A DNA stretch of 46,081 bases from Oscillospiraceae bacterium (GCA_017430985.1 JAFRLZ010000029.1:1-46081), one strand, 5' to 3'. Counted from the stretch's first letter, positions 7,676 through 15,473 are shown. The notes: generated by a model from the letters alone, not told the origin. Numbers and translations are program-made.

Positions 7676-7690
7676 ATAAATGGCCGGAAT

Positions 7691-7740
7691 TAAAAAAACC
7701 GGGCCTCACAGAAGCGTTCCGCTTCAAGGCCCGGTTTTCT
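7691..7740 (-). terminator. Terminator after the HTH/SAKKT gene
   Basis: AAACCGGGCCT pairs with AGGCCCGGTTT around a nested GAAGCG/CGCTTC stem; on the minus strand it ends in T7. It begins a few bases past the stop codon. Confidence 0.88.
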
Positions 7741-7745
7741 CTGCT

Positions 7746-8315
7746 TTATTTGTCCTTTTTGCCGAGATTGCCCAGCATCTCCATCGCGCCGCCGAGCAGC
7801 GAAGAGAGGATCTCGCCCGCCTCCGGCGTCTCGCCCTTGAGGATGCTGACGGCGGCCTTTTTCTTGTCGCTGTCCGCCGCGCGGTAGAGCTCCAGCAGCT
7901 TCTTCTCCGCCGCCGTGACCTTCACGGACGTGCCGGAGGAGCTGCCCGTCTTCTTCGCGGAGGAGCTGCCCGTCTTCTTCGCGGAGCTGCTTTCCGTTTT
8001 CTTGGCGCTGCCCGACTCGGTCTTTTTCGCGGCCGACGAGCTCTTTTTCTTGTCGGCGCTCTCGGTCTTCTTGGCCGATGAAGCGCTCGTCTTCTTTGCC
8101 CCGGAGGGAGCCTCCAGCAGCGATTTCTGCGTGACGCCGGTCGCCTTCGCGATCTGCTTGAGCGCCGCCTGTGTCAGTTCCTTTTCTCCCCGCTCCGCCT
8201 TGCCGATGTCCGAAGCGCTCACGCCGTCCACCTTTTCGGCCAGAGCCGCCTGGCTGAGACCCGCGGCGGTGCGGGCTTCCTTGATGAGCTCTCCCACGGT
8301 TTTCTTTGCCGCCAT
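7746..8315 (-). CDS. HTH_XRE protein with histone-H1-like Lys/Ala/Ser repeat linker
   Basis: 189 residues in three parts. Residues 1-66 form an HTH_XRE domain (ELIKEARTAAGLSQAALAEK, then ASDIGKAERGEKEL). Residues about 72-126 are a low-complexity linker built on repeats of Ser-Ala-Lys-Lys-Thr-Glu-Ser or Gly-Ser-Ser, like the basic tails of eukaryotic H1 and bacterial H1-like DNA-binding proteins. Residues about 130-189 form a short helical acidic/basic tail (AAEKKLLELYRAADSDKKKAAVSILKG), resembling the extra helices of some XRE regulators. RBS AAGGAGGGA lies before the ATG. A sequence-specific regulator with an added nonspecific DNA-binding tail, or a nucleoid protein, are both possible. Repeat number may vary by slippage. 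Function is not established. Confidence 0.85.
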   Translation of the reverse strand: MAAKKTVGELIKEARTAAGLSQAALAEKVDGVSASDIGKAERGEKELTQAALKQIAKATGVTQKSLLEAPSGAKKTSASSAKKTESADKKKSSSAAKKTESGSAKKTESSSAKKTGSSSAKKTGSSSGTSVKVTAAEKKLLELYRAADSDKKKAAVSILKGETPEAGEILSSLLGGAMEMLGNLGKKDK

Positions 8316-8348
8316 GTCTGTCCCTCCTTGGTTTTGTTTGGTATTATG

Positions 8349-9410
8349 TTAACTTCTTTTCTCTTTCAGACTCAGCTGCACGATCGCCTCGCACAGTTCT
8401 TCGTAGCTCATGCCCGCCACGGCCGCGGCCTTGGGGATGAGGCTCGCCGGGGTCATGCCCGGCAGGGTGTTGACCTCCAAGCACCAGGCGCGCCCCTCCG
8501 CGTCGAGGATGAAGTCCGTCCGGGAGTAGACCCGCAGGTCCAGCGCGCGGTGCAGCTTCAGCGCCGCCTCGCTCACCTCGCGCTTCTCCGCCTCGGTGAT
8601 CGGCGCGGGGCAGAGCTCCTTCGCGCCTTCGGCGCCGGGCTGGTATTTGGAGATGTAGTCGAATTTCCCGCTCTCGGGCGGGACGATCTCGATCGGGCTG
8701 AGCGCCCGGCCGTCGAGCACGGGCACCGTGATCTCGCGGCCGCGGATCTTCTCCTCGACCACCACGCGGCTGCCGAAGGCAAGCAGCTCTTTCAGCGCCC
8801 CGCGCAGCTCCTGTCGCGTATCGGGCAGGGCCACGCCGAGGGACGAGCCGCCGTCCACCACCTTGACCGCGCAGGGCACGGGAAGGCTCTCAGTCAGCGC
8901 GGAGATGTCCTCCTCGCCGTAGCGCAGCTCGCGCCAGTTCGGCGTGCGGATCCCGCAGGCGTCCATCATGCGCTTGGCCACGGCCTTGTCCATGGCCATG
9001 GCGCTCGCGAGCGGGCCGCTGCCCGTATAGGGCACGCCCAGCAGCTCCAGCGCCGCCTGGATCTTGCCGTCCTCCCCGTCGGCGCCGTGCAGCCCGAGAA
9101 AGACGCAGTCGGCCAGGCGGCACAGCTCCAGCACGCCCGGGCCGATCCGGCTGGGGCTCTGATCCTTCCGCGCCGCGCGCACCGCCTTGATATCGGGCGC
9201 CTCGTGCCCGATGGCGACCTGCCCGCAGCGCCCGTCCGGCGCGTCGAACAGGGCTTCGAGCGCTCCGTCATAGCCCTCCAGGCCGAAGAACAGGTCCACG
9301 AACACCGCCCGGTGGCCAAGGCTGCGCAGCGCCCGGCAGACCGAGGTGGCCGTGACCAGGGAGACGTGGCGTTCGGTGCTCACACCGCCGCCCAGAACAA
9401 CGATCTTCAA
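8349..9410 (-). CDS. ddl: D-alanine--D-alanine ligase family protein
   Basis: An ATP-grasp enzyme of about 353 residues. It starts with KIVVLGGGVSTERHVSL, the glycine-rich N-terminal motif of Ddl, and carries FLGLHGADGEDGKIQ, PYTGSGPLASAMAMDK, VKVVDGGSSLGV and the C-terminal catalytic and Mg-binding segment WCLEVNTLPGMTPASLIPKAA. It joins two D-Ala for the peptidoglycan stem peptide. The start is chosen at TTG (9410) because the promoter -10 box is at 9435-9440: the in-frame ATG at 9431 falls at the predicted transcription start and has no RBS, while AGAAGGGAAG lies before the TTG. SGPLASAMAMDK is normally SGVLASALAMDK, a common variation. The D-Ala versus D-lactate or D-Ser preference is not decided. 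Confidence 0.9.
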   Translation of the reverse strand: MKIVVLGGGVSTERHVSLVTATSVCRALRSLGHRAVFVDLFFGLEGYDGALEALFDAPDGRCGQVAIGHEAPDIKAVRAARKDQSPSRIGPGVLELCRLADCVFLGLHGADGEDGKIQAALELLGVPYTGSGPLASAMAMDKAVAKRMMDACGIRTPNWRELRYGEEDISALTESLPVPCAVKVVDGGSSLGVALPDTRQELRGALKELLAFGSRVVVEEKIRGREITVPVLDGRALSPIEIVPPESGKFDYISKYQPGAEGAKELCPAPITEAEKREVSEAALKLHRALDLRVYSRTDFILDAEGRAWCLEVNTLPGMTPASLIPKAAAVAGMSYEELCEAIVQLSLKEKRS

Positions 9411-9434
9411 GCAAGCACTTCCCTTCTGCATTTC

Positions 9435-9463
9435 ATCATAGCACAATCCGTCCTGTGCCACAA
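9435..9463 (-). promoter_or_regulatory. Promoter of ddl
   Basis: Minus strand: -35 TTGTGG (9458-9463), 17-bp spacer, -10 TATGAT (9435-9440). It begins 10 bp past the MATE gene stop, so ddl can be expressed separately from it. Confidence 0.7.
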
Positions 9464-9472
9464 GAGCGCTTT

Positions 9473-10846
9473 TCACACCTCCGCCGCCCCGTCCGTCTCA
9501 TATTGTTTCAGCCAGCCGCCGGCGTAGTAGTAGACGAGCATCAGCAGACTGCAGACCAGCCAGCCGGCCGGATAGCCCAGCCCGATCGGTATGATGCCGC
9601 CGCCCAGCCGATAGGTCACGAAGAGATAGATCTGACGGAAAAGGACGAAGGAAAACAGCATGATGAGCATGGGCGCGCGGGTGTCGCCCGCGCCGCGCAG
9701 AGCGCCGGAATAGATCTGGTTGACGCTGGTCAGCAGGTAAAAGGGCGAGATGAGCCGGATGAACAGCGCGCCGTACTCGACGACCGCCGGTTCCCGGTTG
9801 AACAGCGCCACGAGCTGCGGCGCGAGCAGCATCAGTGGGATCAGGATCGCGATCATGATGACCGTCGCCAGGCCAAGGCATTTCGGCGCGGCGCCCCTCA
9901 CGCGGTCGAGCTTGCGCGCGCCGAGGTTTTGCCCCACAAAGGTCGTGATGGCGACCGCCAGGCTGACGATCGGGAGGAATGCGACGCCGTCGATCTTCAC
10001 ATAGGCCGCCCAGCCGGCCATGGCCGAGCTGCCGAAGCGGTTTACATAAGATTGAACAAAGATGTTGGAGATCGAAGTGATGACCATCTGCAGCGCGGTG
10101 GGAACGCCGATCGAGCAGATCTTCCGCAGGAGAGCGGGCTCGATTCTCGGCAGGCGCAGCTCCACGCGGTAAGAAGCGCGGCTGCGCGTCAGGACCGTCA
10201 TCACCAGCAGCGCCGAAAGCGCCTGCGACAGGATGGTGGCATAGGCCGCCCCCGCGATGCCGAGGCGGAACACGCCGACCAGGAGGATATCGAGCACAGT
10301 ATTGGTCAGCGTGCAGAAAATGAGAAAATACAGCGGGCGCGTGGAGTCTCCCACCGCGCGCAGGACGGCCGCGCCGATGTTGTACAGCAGCTGCCCGGTC
10401 ACGCCCGCGAAATAGATCCGCAGGTAGAGCGAGGCCGCGTCGAACACGTCCTCGGGCGTTTTCATCCAGCGCAGCATGATTGGCGTCAGCAGTACGCCCA
10501 ACGCCGTCAGCAGCGCGCAGAGCACAAGCGTCATGCCGATGGTGGTCTGGACGGTACGGTGCAGCTTATCCTGGTCGTGCGCGCCGTAGTACTGGCTCAT
10601 CACGACGCCCGCGCCGGCGGACAAGCCGATGAAAAAGCCGATCATCGAGTTGATGATCGAGGTCGTGCAGCCCACGGCCGCCAGCGCCTGCTTGCCCACG
10701 AAATTGCCGACCACGACGGAGTCCACCGTGCTGTAGAGCTGCTGGAACAGGTTCCCGATCAGAAGAGGGACGGCGAAGGCGACGAGGAGCCGGATGGTCG
10801 AGCCCTCGGTCATGTCGGTATCTCCGCGCTTCAGGATGGACGCCAC
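9473..10846 (-). CDS. MATE family efflux transporter
   Basis: A 457-residue polytopic protein with the expected twelve transmembrane helices in two related halves. The N-terminus has the MATE signature TEGSTIRLLVAFAVPLLIGNLFQQLY and VDSVVVGNFVGKQALAAVG; the second half has the matching SIGVPTALQMVITSISNIFVQSYVN segment. MATE proteins export drugs or metabolites using Na+ or H+ gradients. The start is probably GTG at 10846, with GGTGAGGGAG just upstream; an ATG eleven codons later (MTEGST) with GGAG before it is a real alternative. A strong promoter precedes the gene. The substrate is unknown. Confidence 0.93.
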   Translation of the reverse strand: MASILKRGDTDMTEGSTIRLLVAFAVPLLIGNLFQQLYSTVDSVVVGNFVGKQALAAVGCTTSIINSMIGFFIGLSAGAGVVMSQYYGAHDQDKLHRTVQTTIGMTLVLCALLTALGVLLTPIMLRWMKTPEDVFDAASLYLRIYFAGVTGQLLYNIGAAVLRAVGDSTRPLYFLIFCTLTNTVLDILLVGVFRLGIAGAAYATILSQALSALLVMTVLTRSRASYRVELRLPRIEPALLRKICSIGVPTALQMVITSISNIFVQSYVNRFGSSAMAGWAAYVKIDGVAFLPIVSLAVAITTFVGQNLGARKLDRVRGAAPKCLGLATVIMIAILIPLMLLAPQLVALFNREPAVVEYGALFIRLISPFYLLTSVNQIYSGALRGAGDTRAPMLIMLFSFVLFRQIYLFVTYRLGGGIIPIGLGYPAGWLVCSLLMLVYYYAGGWLKQYETDGAAEV

Positions 10847-10887
10847 GCTCCCTCACCGCCTTTCCCGCGTTTTTCGCGTTTTTCTTC

Positions 10888-10917
10888 AGTATATGCCCGC
10901 AGCCGCGCCTCTGTCAA
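10888..10917 (-). promoter_or_regulatory. Promoter of the MATE gene
   Basis: Minus strand: -35 TTGACA (10912-10917), 18-bp spacer, -10 TATACT (10888-10893). Confidence 0.75.
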
Positions 10918-10941
10918 TGCGGCGGGGCGTTTCGGAAATGC

Positions 10942-10970
10942 AAAAAACCGCGGATCGCTCCGCGGTTTTT
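10942..10970. terminator. Bidirectional terminator hairpin after the CarD-like gene
   Basis: AAAACCGCGGA pairs with TCCGCGGTTTT across a short loop, flanked by A and T runs on both sides. It lies 17 bp past the stop of the minus-strand CarD-like gene and upstream of the MATE promoter. Confidence 0.82.
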
Positions 10971-10986
10971 GAAGGTCGATCGTTTC

Positions 10987-11481
10987 TCAGTTCTGTACAC
11001 CGATCCGCTCGAGGATATAGCCCTCCACATCGCGGATGTCCATATCCAGCGCGACGGACAGCTCGCCGTGGAGCATGTCCTTGGCGCGCTTCATCGTGGC
11101 CTCGGCGCGGCTGCTTTTGGTCTTGCGCTCGGTCATGCGCTGGCGCAGCCCCTTGACGATGGAGACGAGCGCCTCGCAGCTGTGCTGCCGGAAGAGCTCT
11201 TTATAAAAGGCGTCGACATGGTTGAAGCGGGTGTCGTTGCAGACGGCGGGCTCGATGCCAGGCATGGCGTCGATCAGGGCCTCGGCCTCGAGGCGGCTCA
11301 TAACCGGGCGCATGTAGGCGTTGGAATCCACCGGCGTGAAATACACCCCGCTGCCCGTGAGCGGGCGGAGGTTATAGTAGAGGCGGTCCTTCGGCGCGCC
11401 GGAGATGTTCAGCGGGCCGATGCTCTCTACCGTACAGACGCCGTTTTCGCCGTATATGATCTTGTCGCCTACCTGAAACAT
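10987..11481 (-). CDS. CarD/CdnL-family transcription regulator
   Basis: 164 residues. The N-terminal third is the Tudor-like RNA-polymerase-interacting domain shared with TRCF: MFQVGDKIIYGENGVCTVESIG, followed by YYNLRPL and VYFTPVDSN. The rest is a helical DNA-binding domain (SRLEAEALIDAMPGIE, then a Lys/Arg-rich helix KGLRQRMTERKTKSSRAEATMKRA interrupted here for length). CarD proteins bind the RNA polymerase beta subunit and stabilise open complexes, often at rRNA or stress promoters. Family and length are typical for clostridia. It is transcribed alone, divergently from hemZ. Confidence 0.9.
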   Translation of the reverse strand: MFQVGDKIIYGENGVCTVESIGPLNISGAPKDRLYYNLRPLTGSGVYFTPVDSNAYMRPVMSRLEAEALIDAMPGIEPAVCNDTRFNHVDAFYKELFRQHSCEALVSIVKGLRQRMTERKTKSSRAEATMKRAKDMLHGELSVALDMDIRDVEGYILERIGVQN

Positions 11482-11513
11482 GCAATACTTCCCCTATCGT
11501 ATTACTATCTAGT

Positions 11514-11519
11514 ATTATA
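11514..11519 (-). promoter_or_regulatory. -10 box for the CarD-like gene
   Basis: A perfect TATAAT on the minus strand about 33 bp before the ATG. The -35 region (TGGATT at 17 bp) is poor, so the promoter may need an activator or CarD-type help. Confidence 0.5.
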
Positions 11520-11599
11520 AACGCTTTTCCCATTAAAATCCAGTCTTTTTTGCGCAGTTTTTACTACCAATTTTCATAGCATTCCGCGTTGTTTGCCCG

Positions 11600-11628
11600 T
11601 TGTGCCGCTCGAGCTTTTCTGATATAAT
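11600..11628 (+). promoter_or_regulatory. Promoter of the hemZ operon
   Basis: -35 TTGTGC (11600-11605), 17-bp spacer, -10 TATAAT (11623-11628), followed by the RBS AAAGGAGGGAGG before the GTG start. Confidence 0.8.
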
Positions 11629-11658
11629 GGAAAAGCACTCGAAAGGAGGGAGGTCACT

Positions 11659-13137
11659 GTGAAGCTCTATCTGTCCGGACACGATCATCGCTACGCCGTC
11701 GAGCAGATGCTGCTGACCCTCTTCCCCGACGAGCGGCCGGAATACCCCGCCGGGAAGCCGGAGGGCGAGCGCATCGAGCTCTCGCTCCGCCGCACGGAAA
11801 CACGCGTCACGGCCTCCTGCCTGCTGGTGAAAGACGGACGGGCGACCCGCGGCGCCGCCTGGGCCCCGGCCGGAAAGCTCAGCGACCCGCTGACGGAGGA
11901 CCGGGTCTGCCAGCGCCTCGTGAAGAACGCGCTATATCGGGCCGCGCTGCGCGCCGGGCATGAAAAGCCCGTCTGGGGCGCGCTGACGGGCGTGCGGCCG
12001 GGCAAGCTCCTCTGCGCGCTGCTGCGGGCCGAGCCGGAGGAGGAGAAGGCGCTCGCGCGCTTCATCGAGGAATATGACGTGAGCCCCGGGCGCGCCGCGC
12101 TCTGTCTGGACACGGCGCGGCAGACGCTCCGCGCCGCGGCCTCGCTCGAACGGCGGGACGTCTGTCTCTACGTGGGCATCCCCTTCTGCCCGACGCGCTG
12201 CGCCTACTGCAGCTTCGTCAGCCAGTCCGTCGAAAAAAGCATGGCGCTGATGGAGCCGTTTTTAGACGCGCTGACGCGGGAGATTGCGGCCGTGGCCGAA
12301 CAGGTCCGGTCTCTGGGCCTGCGCCCGGTGTCGATCTACATGGGCGGCGGCACGCCGACGACGCTCTCGGCTTCCCAGCTCGAGCGCCTCTGCGCGGAGC
12401 TGGAGCGGCAGTTCGACCTCTCCGCCCTGCGGGAATACACGGTGGAGGCCGGCCGGCCCGACACCATCAGCGCGGAGAAGCTCCGCGTCCTGCGCGCGCA
12501 CGGCGTCGACCGGGTGAGCGTCAACCCGCAGACCATGCGCGACGAGGTCCTGGAGGCCATCGGCCGCCGCCACAGCGCGGCGGACATCGTCACGGCGCTG
12601 AGGGCCGTGCGCGATTGCGGTGGCTTCGCGGTGAACATGGATCTGATCGCCGGTCTTCCGGGCGACAGCTTCGACGGCTTTGCCGAAACGCTGGAGACCG
12701 TGCTCGGCCTTGCACCGGAGAACATCACCGTGCATACGCTGAGTCTGAAAAAGGGCTCGCGCCTGACGCTGGAGGGCGGCGAGCTGCCTTCCGCGCAGGA
12801 AGTGGGGAACATGTTGGATCTGTCAAGCACGAAGCTGCGCGGCGCGGGCTACGCGCCCTATTACCTCTACCGCCAGAAGTTCATGTCCGGCGGCTTTGAG
12901 AACGTCGGCTGGGCAAAGCCCGGCACGGAAAACCTCTACAACATCTGCATCATGGAGGAGCTGTGCAGCATCCTCGCCATGGGCGCGGGCGGTTCGAGCA
13001 AGCTCGTGCGCACGGACGGCGGGCGCAACACGCGCCTCATGGCGCCCAAGTACCCGCTGGAATACATCAACGGCATCGAGCGGACCTGTCAAAGCAAGGA
13101 ACAGATCTCCGCTTTTTATCTGAACTGGGAGGAATAA
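11659..13137 (+). CDS. hemZ: Coproporphyrinogen dehydrogenase HemZ (radical SAM)
   Basis: 492 residues, normal for HemZ. An N-terminal domain of about 165 residues, including WGALTGVRPGKL (107-118), is specific to this family. The radical-SAM domain follows with CPTRCAYC (C177, C181, C184) and MGGGTPTT (228-235), then NMDLIAGLPGD and a C-terminal HemN-like segment. By homology it acts on coproporphyrinogen III without oxygen, but many clostridial HemZ proteins have unproved substrates and related enzymes handle heme or tRNA. The start is GTG, fixed by an AAAGGAGG nine bases upstream. The kinase gene follows five bases after the stop, so the two are co-transcribed. Confidence 0.92.
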   Translation: MKLYLSGHDHRYAVEQMLLTLFPDERPEYPAGKPEGERIELSLRRTETRVTASCLLVKDGRATRGAAWAPAGKLSDPLTEDRVCQRLVKNALYRAALRAGHEKPVWGALTGVRPGKLLCALLRAEPEEEKALARFIEEYDVSPGRAALCLDTARQTLRAAASLERRDVCLYVGIPFCPTRCAYCSFVSQSVEKSMALMEPFLDALTREIAAVAEQVRSLGLRPVSIYMGGGTPTTLSASQLERLCAELERQFDLSALREYTVEAGRPDTISAEKLRVLRAHGVDRVSVNPQTMRDEVLEAIGRRHSAADIVTALRAVRDCGGFAVNMDLIAGLPGDSFDGFAETLETVLGLAPENITVHTLSLKKGSRLTLEGGELPSAQEVGNMLDLSSTKLRGAGYAPYYLYRQKFMSGGFENVGWAKPGTENLYNICIMEELCSILAMGAGGSSKLVRTDGGRNTRLMAPKYPLEYINGIERTCQSKEQISAFYLNWEE

Positions 13138-13142
13138 AGACT

Positions 13143-14075
13143 ATGTCCTATCAGCTGAAAGACATCAACTTCCGCACCGTATCCGATCCGAAGGGCTTCG
13201 TGGAGGAGAGCGACGCCTATTATCACGCCCTCGTCGAGCAGGCCGCCGGGATGATCGCGGACAACTGCGCGCGCAGCCCCATCGTGCTGCTGTCCGGCCC
13301 CTCCGGCTCGGGCAAGACCACCACGGCCATGAAGGTGGCCGAGGCGCTGGAGAAGAAGGGCATCCGCACGCATTATGTGGCGATGGACGACTATTTTCAG
13401 ACCGTCACGCCCGAGACCACGCCGCGCACGCCCGAGGGCGACTATGACCTGGAATCCCCGCTGTGCCTGGATATGGAGCTTCTGAACCGGCATTTTACGC
13501 AGCTTGCCCGGGGCGAGCGCATTTTCGTGCCGAAATACGAGTTCTCCCGCCGTATGCGCATTCAGGAGCCCTCCAAGTCCATCAAGCTCAAGAAGGACGA
13601 GATGGTCGTCTTCGAGGGCATCCACGCGCTCAACGACATGATCACCTCGCAGCATCCCGAGGCCTTCCGGCTCTACATCTCCGCGCGCAGCGCCGTGGAG
13701 TTCGGCGGGCGCACGGTCTTCAAAAACACCTGGTTCCGCCTCGTGCGGCGCACCGTGCGGGACTACAATTTCCGCGGCTCCTCCCCGGCGGAGACCATGA
13801 GCATGTGGGCCAACGTCCGCCGCGGCGAGAAGCTGCACATCTCCCCCTTCAAGGAGAAGGCGCACTTCCAGTTCGACACCTCCCTGCCCTACGAGCTGCC
13901 GGTATTCAACACCACGGCCACGGAGCTGTTCAAGTCCGTGCCGGAGGGGATCGAGCGCTTTGACGAGCTGCGGCAGGTGCTCCCCGCCCTGCAGATGTTC
14001 GGCCACATTGACGAGAGCCTCGTCGCGCCGGACTCGCTCCTCCGCGAATTCATCGGCGGCGGGATCTACGAGTGA
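13143..14075 (+). CDS. Uridine kinase-like P-loop nucleoside kinase
   Basis: 310 residues. Walker A GPSGSGKTT is at 52-60; VAMDDYFQTVTPETTPRTPEGDYD is the substrate-binding region of the uridine kinase/phosphoribulokinase family, and VVFEGIHALND matches the family's lid/Walker-B-like region. It resembles the C-terminal kinase half of TGS-URK fusions found in Firmicutes but lacks the TGS domain; residues 1-45 are short and unassigned. The ATG at 13143 follows the hemZ stop by five bases, and the RBS (GGGAGGA) lies inside the end of hemZ. It should make UMP from uridine, but substrate specificity is not proved by sequence. Confidence 0.85.
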   Translation: MSYQLKDINFRTVSDPKGFVEESDAYYHALVEQAAGMIADNCARSPIVLLSGPSGSGKTTTAMKVAEALEKKGIRTHYVAMDDYFQTVTPETTPRTPEGDYDLESPLCLDMELLNRHFTQLARGERIFVPKYEFSRRMRIQEPSKSIKLKKDEMVVFEGIHALNDMITSQHPEAFRLYISARSAVEFGGRTVFKNTWFRLVRRTVRDYNFRGSSPAETMSMWANVRRGEKLHISPFKEKAHFQFDTSLPYELPVFNTTATELFKSVPEGIERFDELRQVLPALQMFGHIDESLVAPDSLLREFIGGGIYE

Positions 14076-14641
14076 GCCCGGAGACCAAGGCCTCGCAGCG
14101 GGCGGCATGCCTCGCGGCGAGACGGGCGCTGAGCGCCGCGGAGCGCGCCGGACGCAGCAAGCGGCTCTGCCGGCGGCTGCTGGCGCTGCCGGAGCTTGCG
14201 GCGGCCCGCACGGTCCTCTCCTATCTGGCCGCCCCGGACGAGGCCGATCCGGGAGAAGTCAACGAGGCCCTCGCCGCGCGCGGCGTGCGCGTCTGCTACC
14301 CGGCCGTGACCGGCCGCGGGACGATGGAGGCGCTGCTGCCGGAGACTGCCGACGCGCTCCTGCCCGGCCCCTTCGGCATCCGCGCGCCCGACCCCGCGCG
14401 CTCGGCGCCGATCGCGCCGGGGGAGATCGACCTCGTGCCCGGCCCCTGCGGGGGCGTCGACCGCGCGCTGCGCCGCCGCGGCCCCGGCGGCGGTTACTAC
14501 GACCGCTATCTGCTCCGCTGCCCGCAGGCGCTGCGCGTCTGCGCGGCCTTCGCGTGCCAGGAGCTCCCCTCCGTCCTGTGCGGCGCGCACGATCTGCCGA
14601 TGCACCGGGTCGTCACGGAAGACGCCGTTTTCTCCGTTTAG
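14072..14641 (+). CDS. 5-formyltetrahydrofolate cyclo-ligase
   Basis: 189 residues, typical for the MTHFS family, which converts 5-formyl-THF to 5,10-methenyl-THF with ATP. The N-terminal SQRAACLAARRALSAAER helix, VCYPAVTGRGTMEALLP and the ATP-binding GPGGGYYDRYL are present. The segment before this loop reads LVPGPCGGVDRALRRR rather than the usual VPGVAFD...G.RLG, a small deviation. The start is GTG overlapping the kinase stop by four bases (GTGA), so translation is coupled. It ends the hemZ operon and is followed by the dual-role palindrome at 14676-14710. Confidence 0.88.
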   Translation: MSPETKASQRAACLAARRALSAAERAGRSKRLCRRLLALPELAAARTVLSYLAAPDEADPGEVNEALAARGVRVCYPAVTGRGTMEALLPETADALLPGPFGIRAPDPARSAPIAPGEIDLVPGPCGGVDRALRRRGPGGGYYDRYLLRCPQALRVCAAFACQELPSVLCGAHDLPMHRVVTEDAVFSV

Positions 14642-14651
14642 GAGATTTCTC

Positions 14652-14680
14652 TTGAAAAAGATGGCGATATAAGATATAAT
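14652..14680 (+). promoter_or_regulatory. Promoter of the LexA/CI-like gene
   Basis: -35 TTGAAA (14652-14657), 17-bp spacer, -10 TATAAT (14675-14680). The -10 box overlaps the left arm of a large palindrome. Confidence 0.8.
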
Positions 14681-14710
14681 CAGTCTGAGAGATCAGACTG
14701 ATTATTTTTT
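14676..14710 (+). terminator. Perfect palindrome: terminator of the hemZ operon and likely operator of the next gene
   Basis: ATAATCAGTCTGA (14676-14688), loop GAGA, TCAGACTGATTAT (14693-14705) is a perfect 13-bp inverted repeat ending in a T6 run, so upstream transcripts can terminate here. It also overlaps the downstream -10 box. Transcripts from that promoter would start near 14687 and contain only the right arm, so they would escape termination. Confidence 0.75.
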
Positions 14711-14721
14711 GAGGTGAGCGT

Positions 14722-15414
14722 ATGTTCGATCAGATCGGAGAGGTGCTCTCCGCGCGGCGGCGCGAGCTGGGGCTGAGCCAGAGCGAGCTGGCCGAGGCAC
14801 TGAGCCTGCGGGGTCTGAGCGTGACCAATCAAGCCGTTTCAAAATGGGAAAAGGGCGCGACGCTGCCGAACGCGCGGCAGCTGCTGGTTTTATGCCAGGT
14901 GCTGGAGATCGAAGACATCCGCGGCGAATTCACCGGCGGCGCCGAGGGGCCTCTCGCGGGCCTGGACGGGCGCGGCCGGAGGCTTGCGCTGGACTATGTG
15001 CAGCTGCTGCGGGACAGCGGGCGCTACGCGCCCGTGCGTGAAAACGCGCCGCCGCGCACGCTGCCGCTGTATTCGCTGGCGGTGTCGGCCGGGACGGGGC
15101 AGTTCCTCGACGGCGAGGACTATGAGATGGTCGAGGTCGGCGCCGAGGTGCCGGACGGCGCGCATTTCGGCGTGCGCGTGGCGGGCGACAGCATGGAGCC
15201 GCGCTTTCACAACGGGCAGACGGTGTGGGTGCGCCAGCAGCGCAGCCTCATGACCGGTGAGATCGGCATCTTCCTCTATGACGGCAGCGCCTATCTCAAA
15301 AAGCTCGTCGCGCTGGACGACCGGATGGCGCTGCGCTCGCTCAACCCAAAGTACCCGGATATCCTCGTCTCGCCGGAGCTGCCGCTGCGCGTGCTGGGCA
15401 AGGTGCTCGAATAA
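14722..15414 (+). CDS. Self-cleaving LexA/CI-like repressor (HTH_XRE + S24 peptidase)
   Basis: 230 residues. An XRE-type HTH occupies residues 5-65 (LSARRRELGLSQSELAEAL ... QAVSKWEKGATLPNARQL). The C-terminal S24 peptidase domain spans about 112-230, with the Ala-Gly cleavage site at A123-G124 (LAVSAGTGQF), the nucleophile S157 in GDSMEP and the general base K193 in AYLKKL. Such proteins repress their targets until RecA-type DNA-damage signalling triggers self-cleavage. The perfect palindrome on its own -10 box is an obvious autoregulatory operator. It is not the canonical winged-helix LexA. No prophage gene is nearby, so it may be a chromosomal stress regulator or a relic of one. Confidence 0.92.
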   Translation: MFDQIGEVLSARRRELGLSQSELAEALSLRGLSVTNQAVSKWEKGATLPNARQLLVLCQVLEIEDIRGEFTGGAEGPLAGLDGRGRRLALDYVQLLRDSGRYAPVRENAPPRTLPLYSLAVSAGTGQFLDGEDYEMVEVGAEVPDGAHFGVRVAGDSMEPRFHNGQTVWVRQQRSLMTGEIGIFLYDGSAYLKKLVALDDRMALRSLNPKYPDILVSPELPLRVLGKVLE

Positions 15415-15430
15415 GCGTATACAACCGAAA

Positions 15431-15460
15431 ACGGACCGCCCCGGAGGGCGGTCCGTTCGT
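15431..15460. terminator. Hairpin terminator between the convergent repressor and mscS genes
   Basis: ACGGACCGCCC (15431-15441), loop CGGA, GGGCGGTCCGT (15446-15456). T-rich sequence follows on the plus strand and TTTTCGG on the minus strand, so it can serve both convergent genes. Confidence 0.75.
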
Positions 15461-15473
15461 TATTGTGCGGCGC

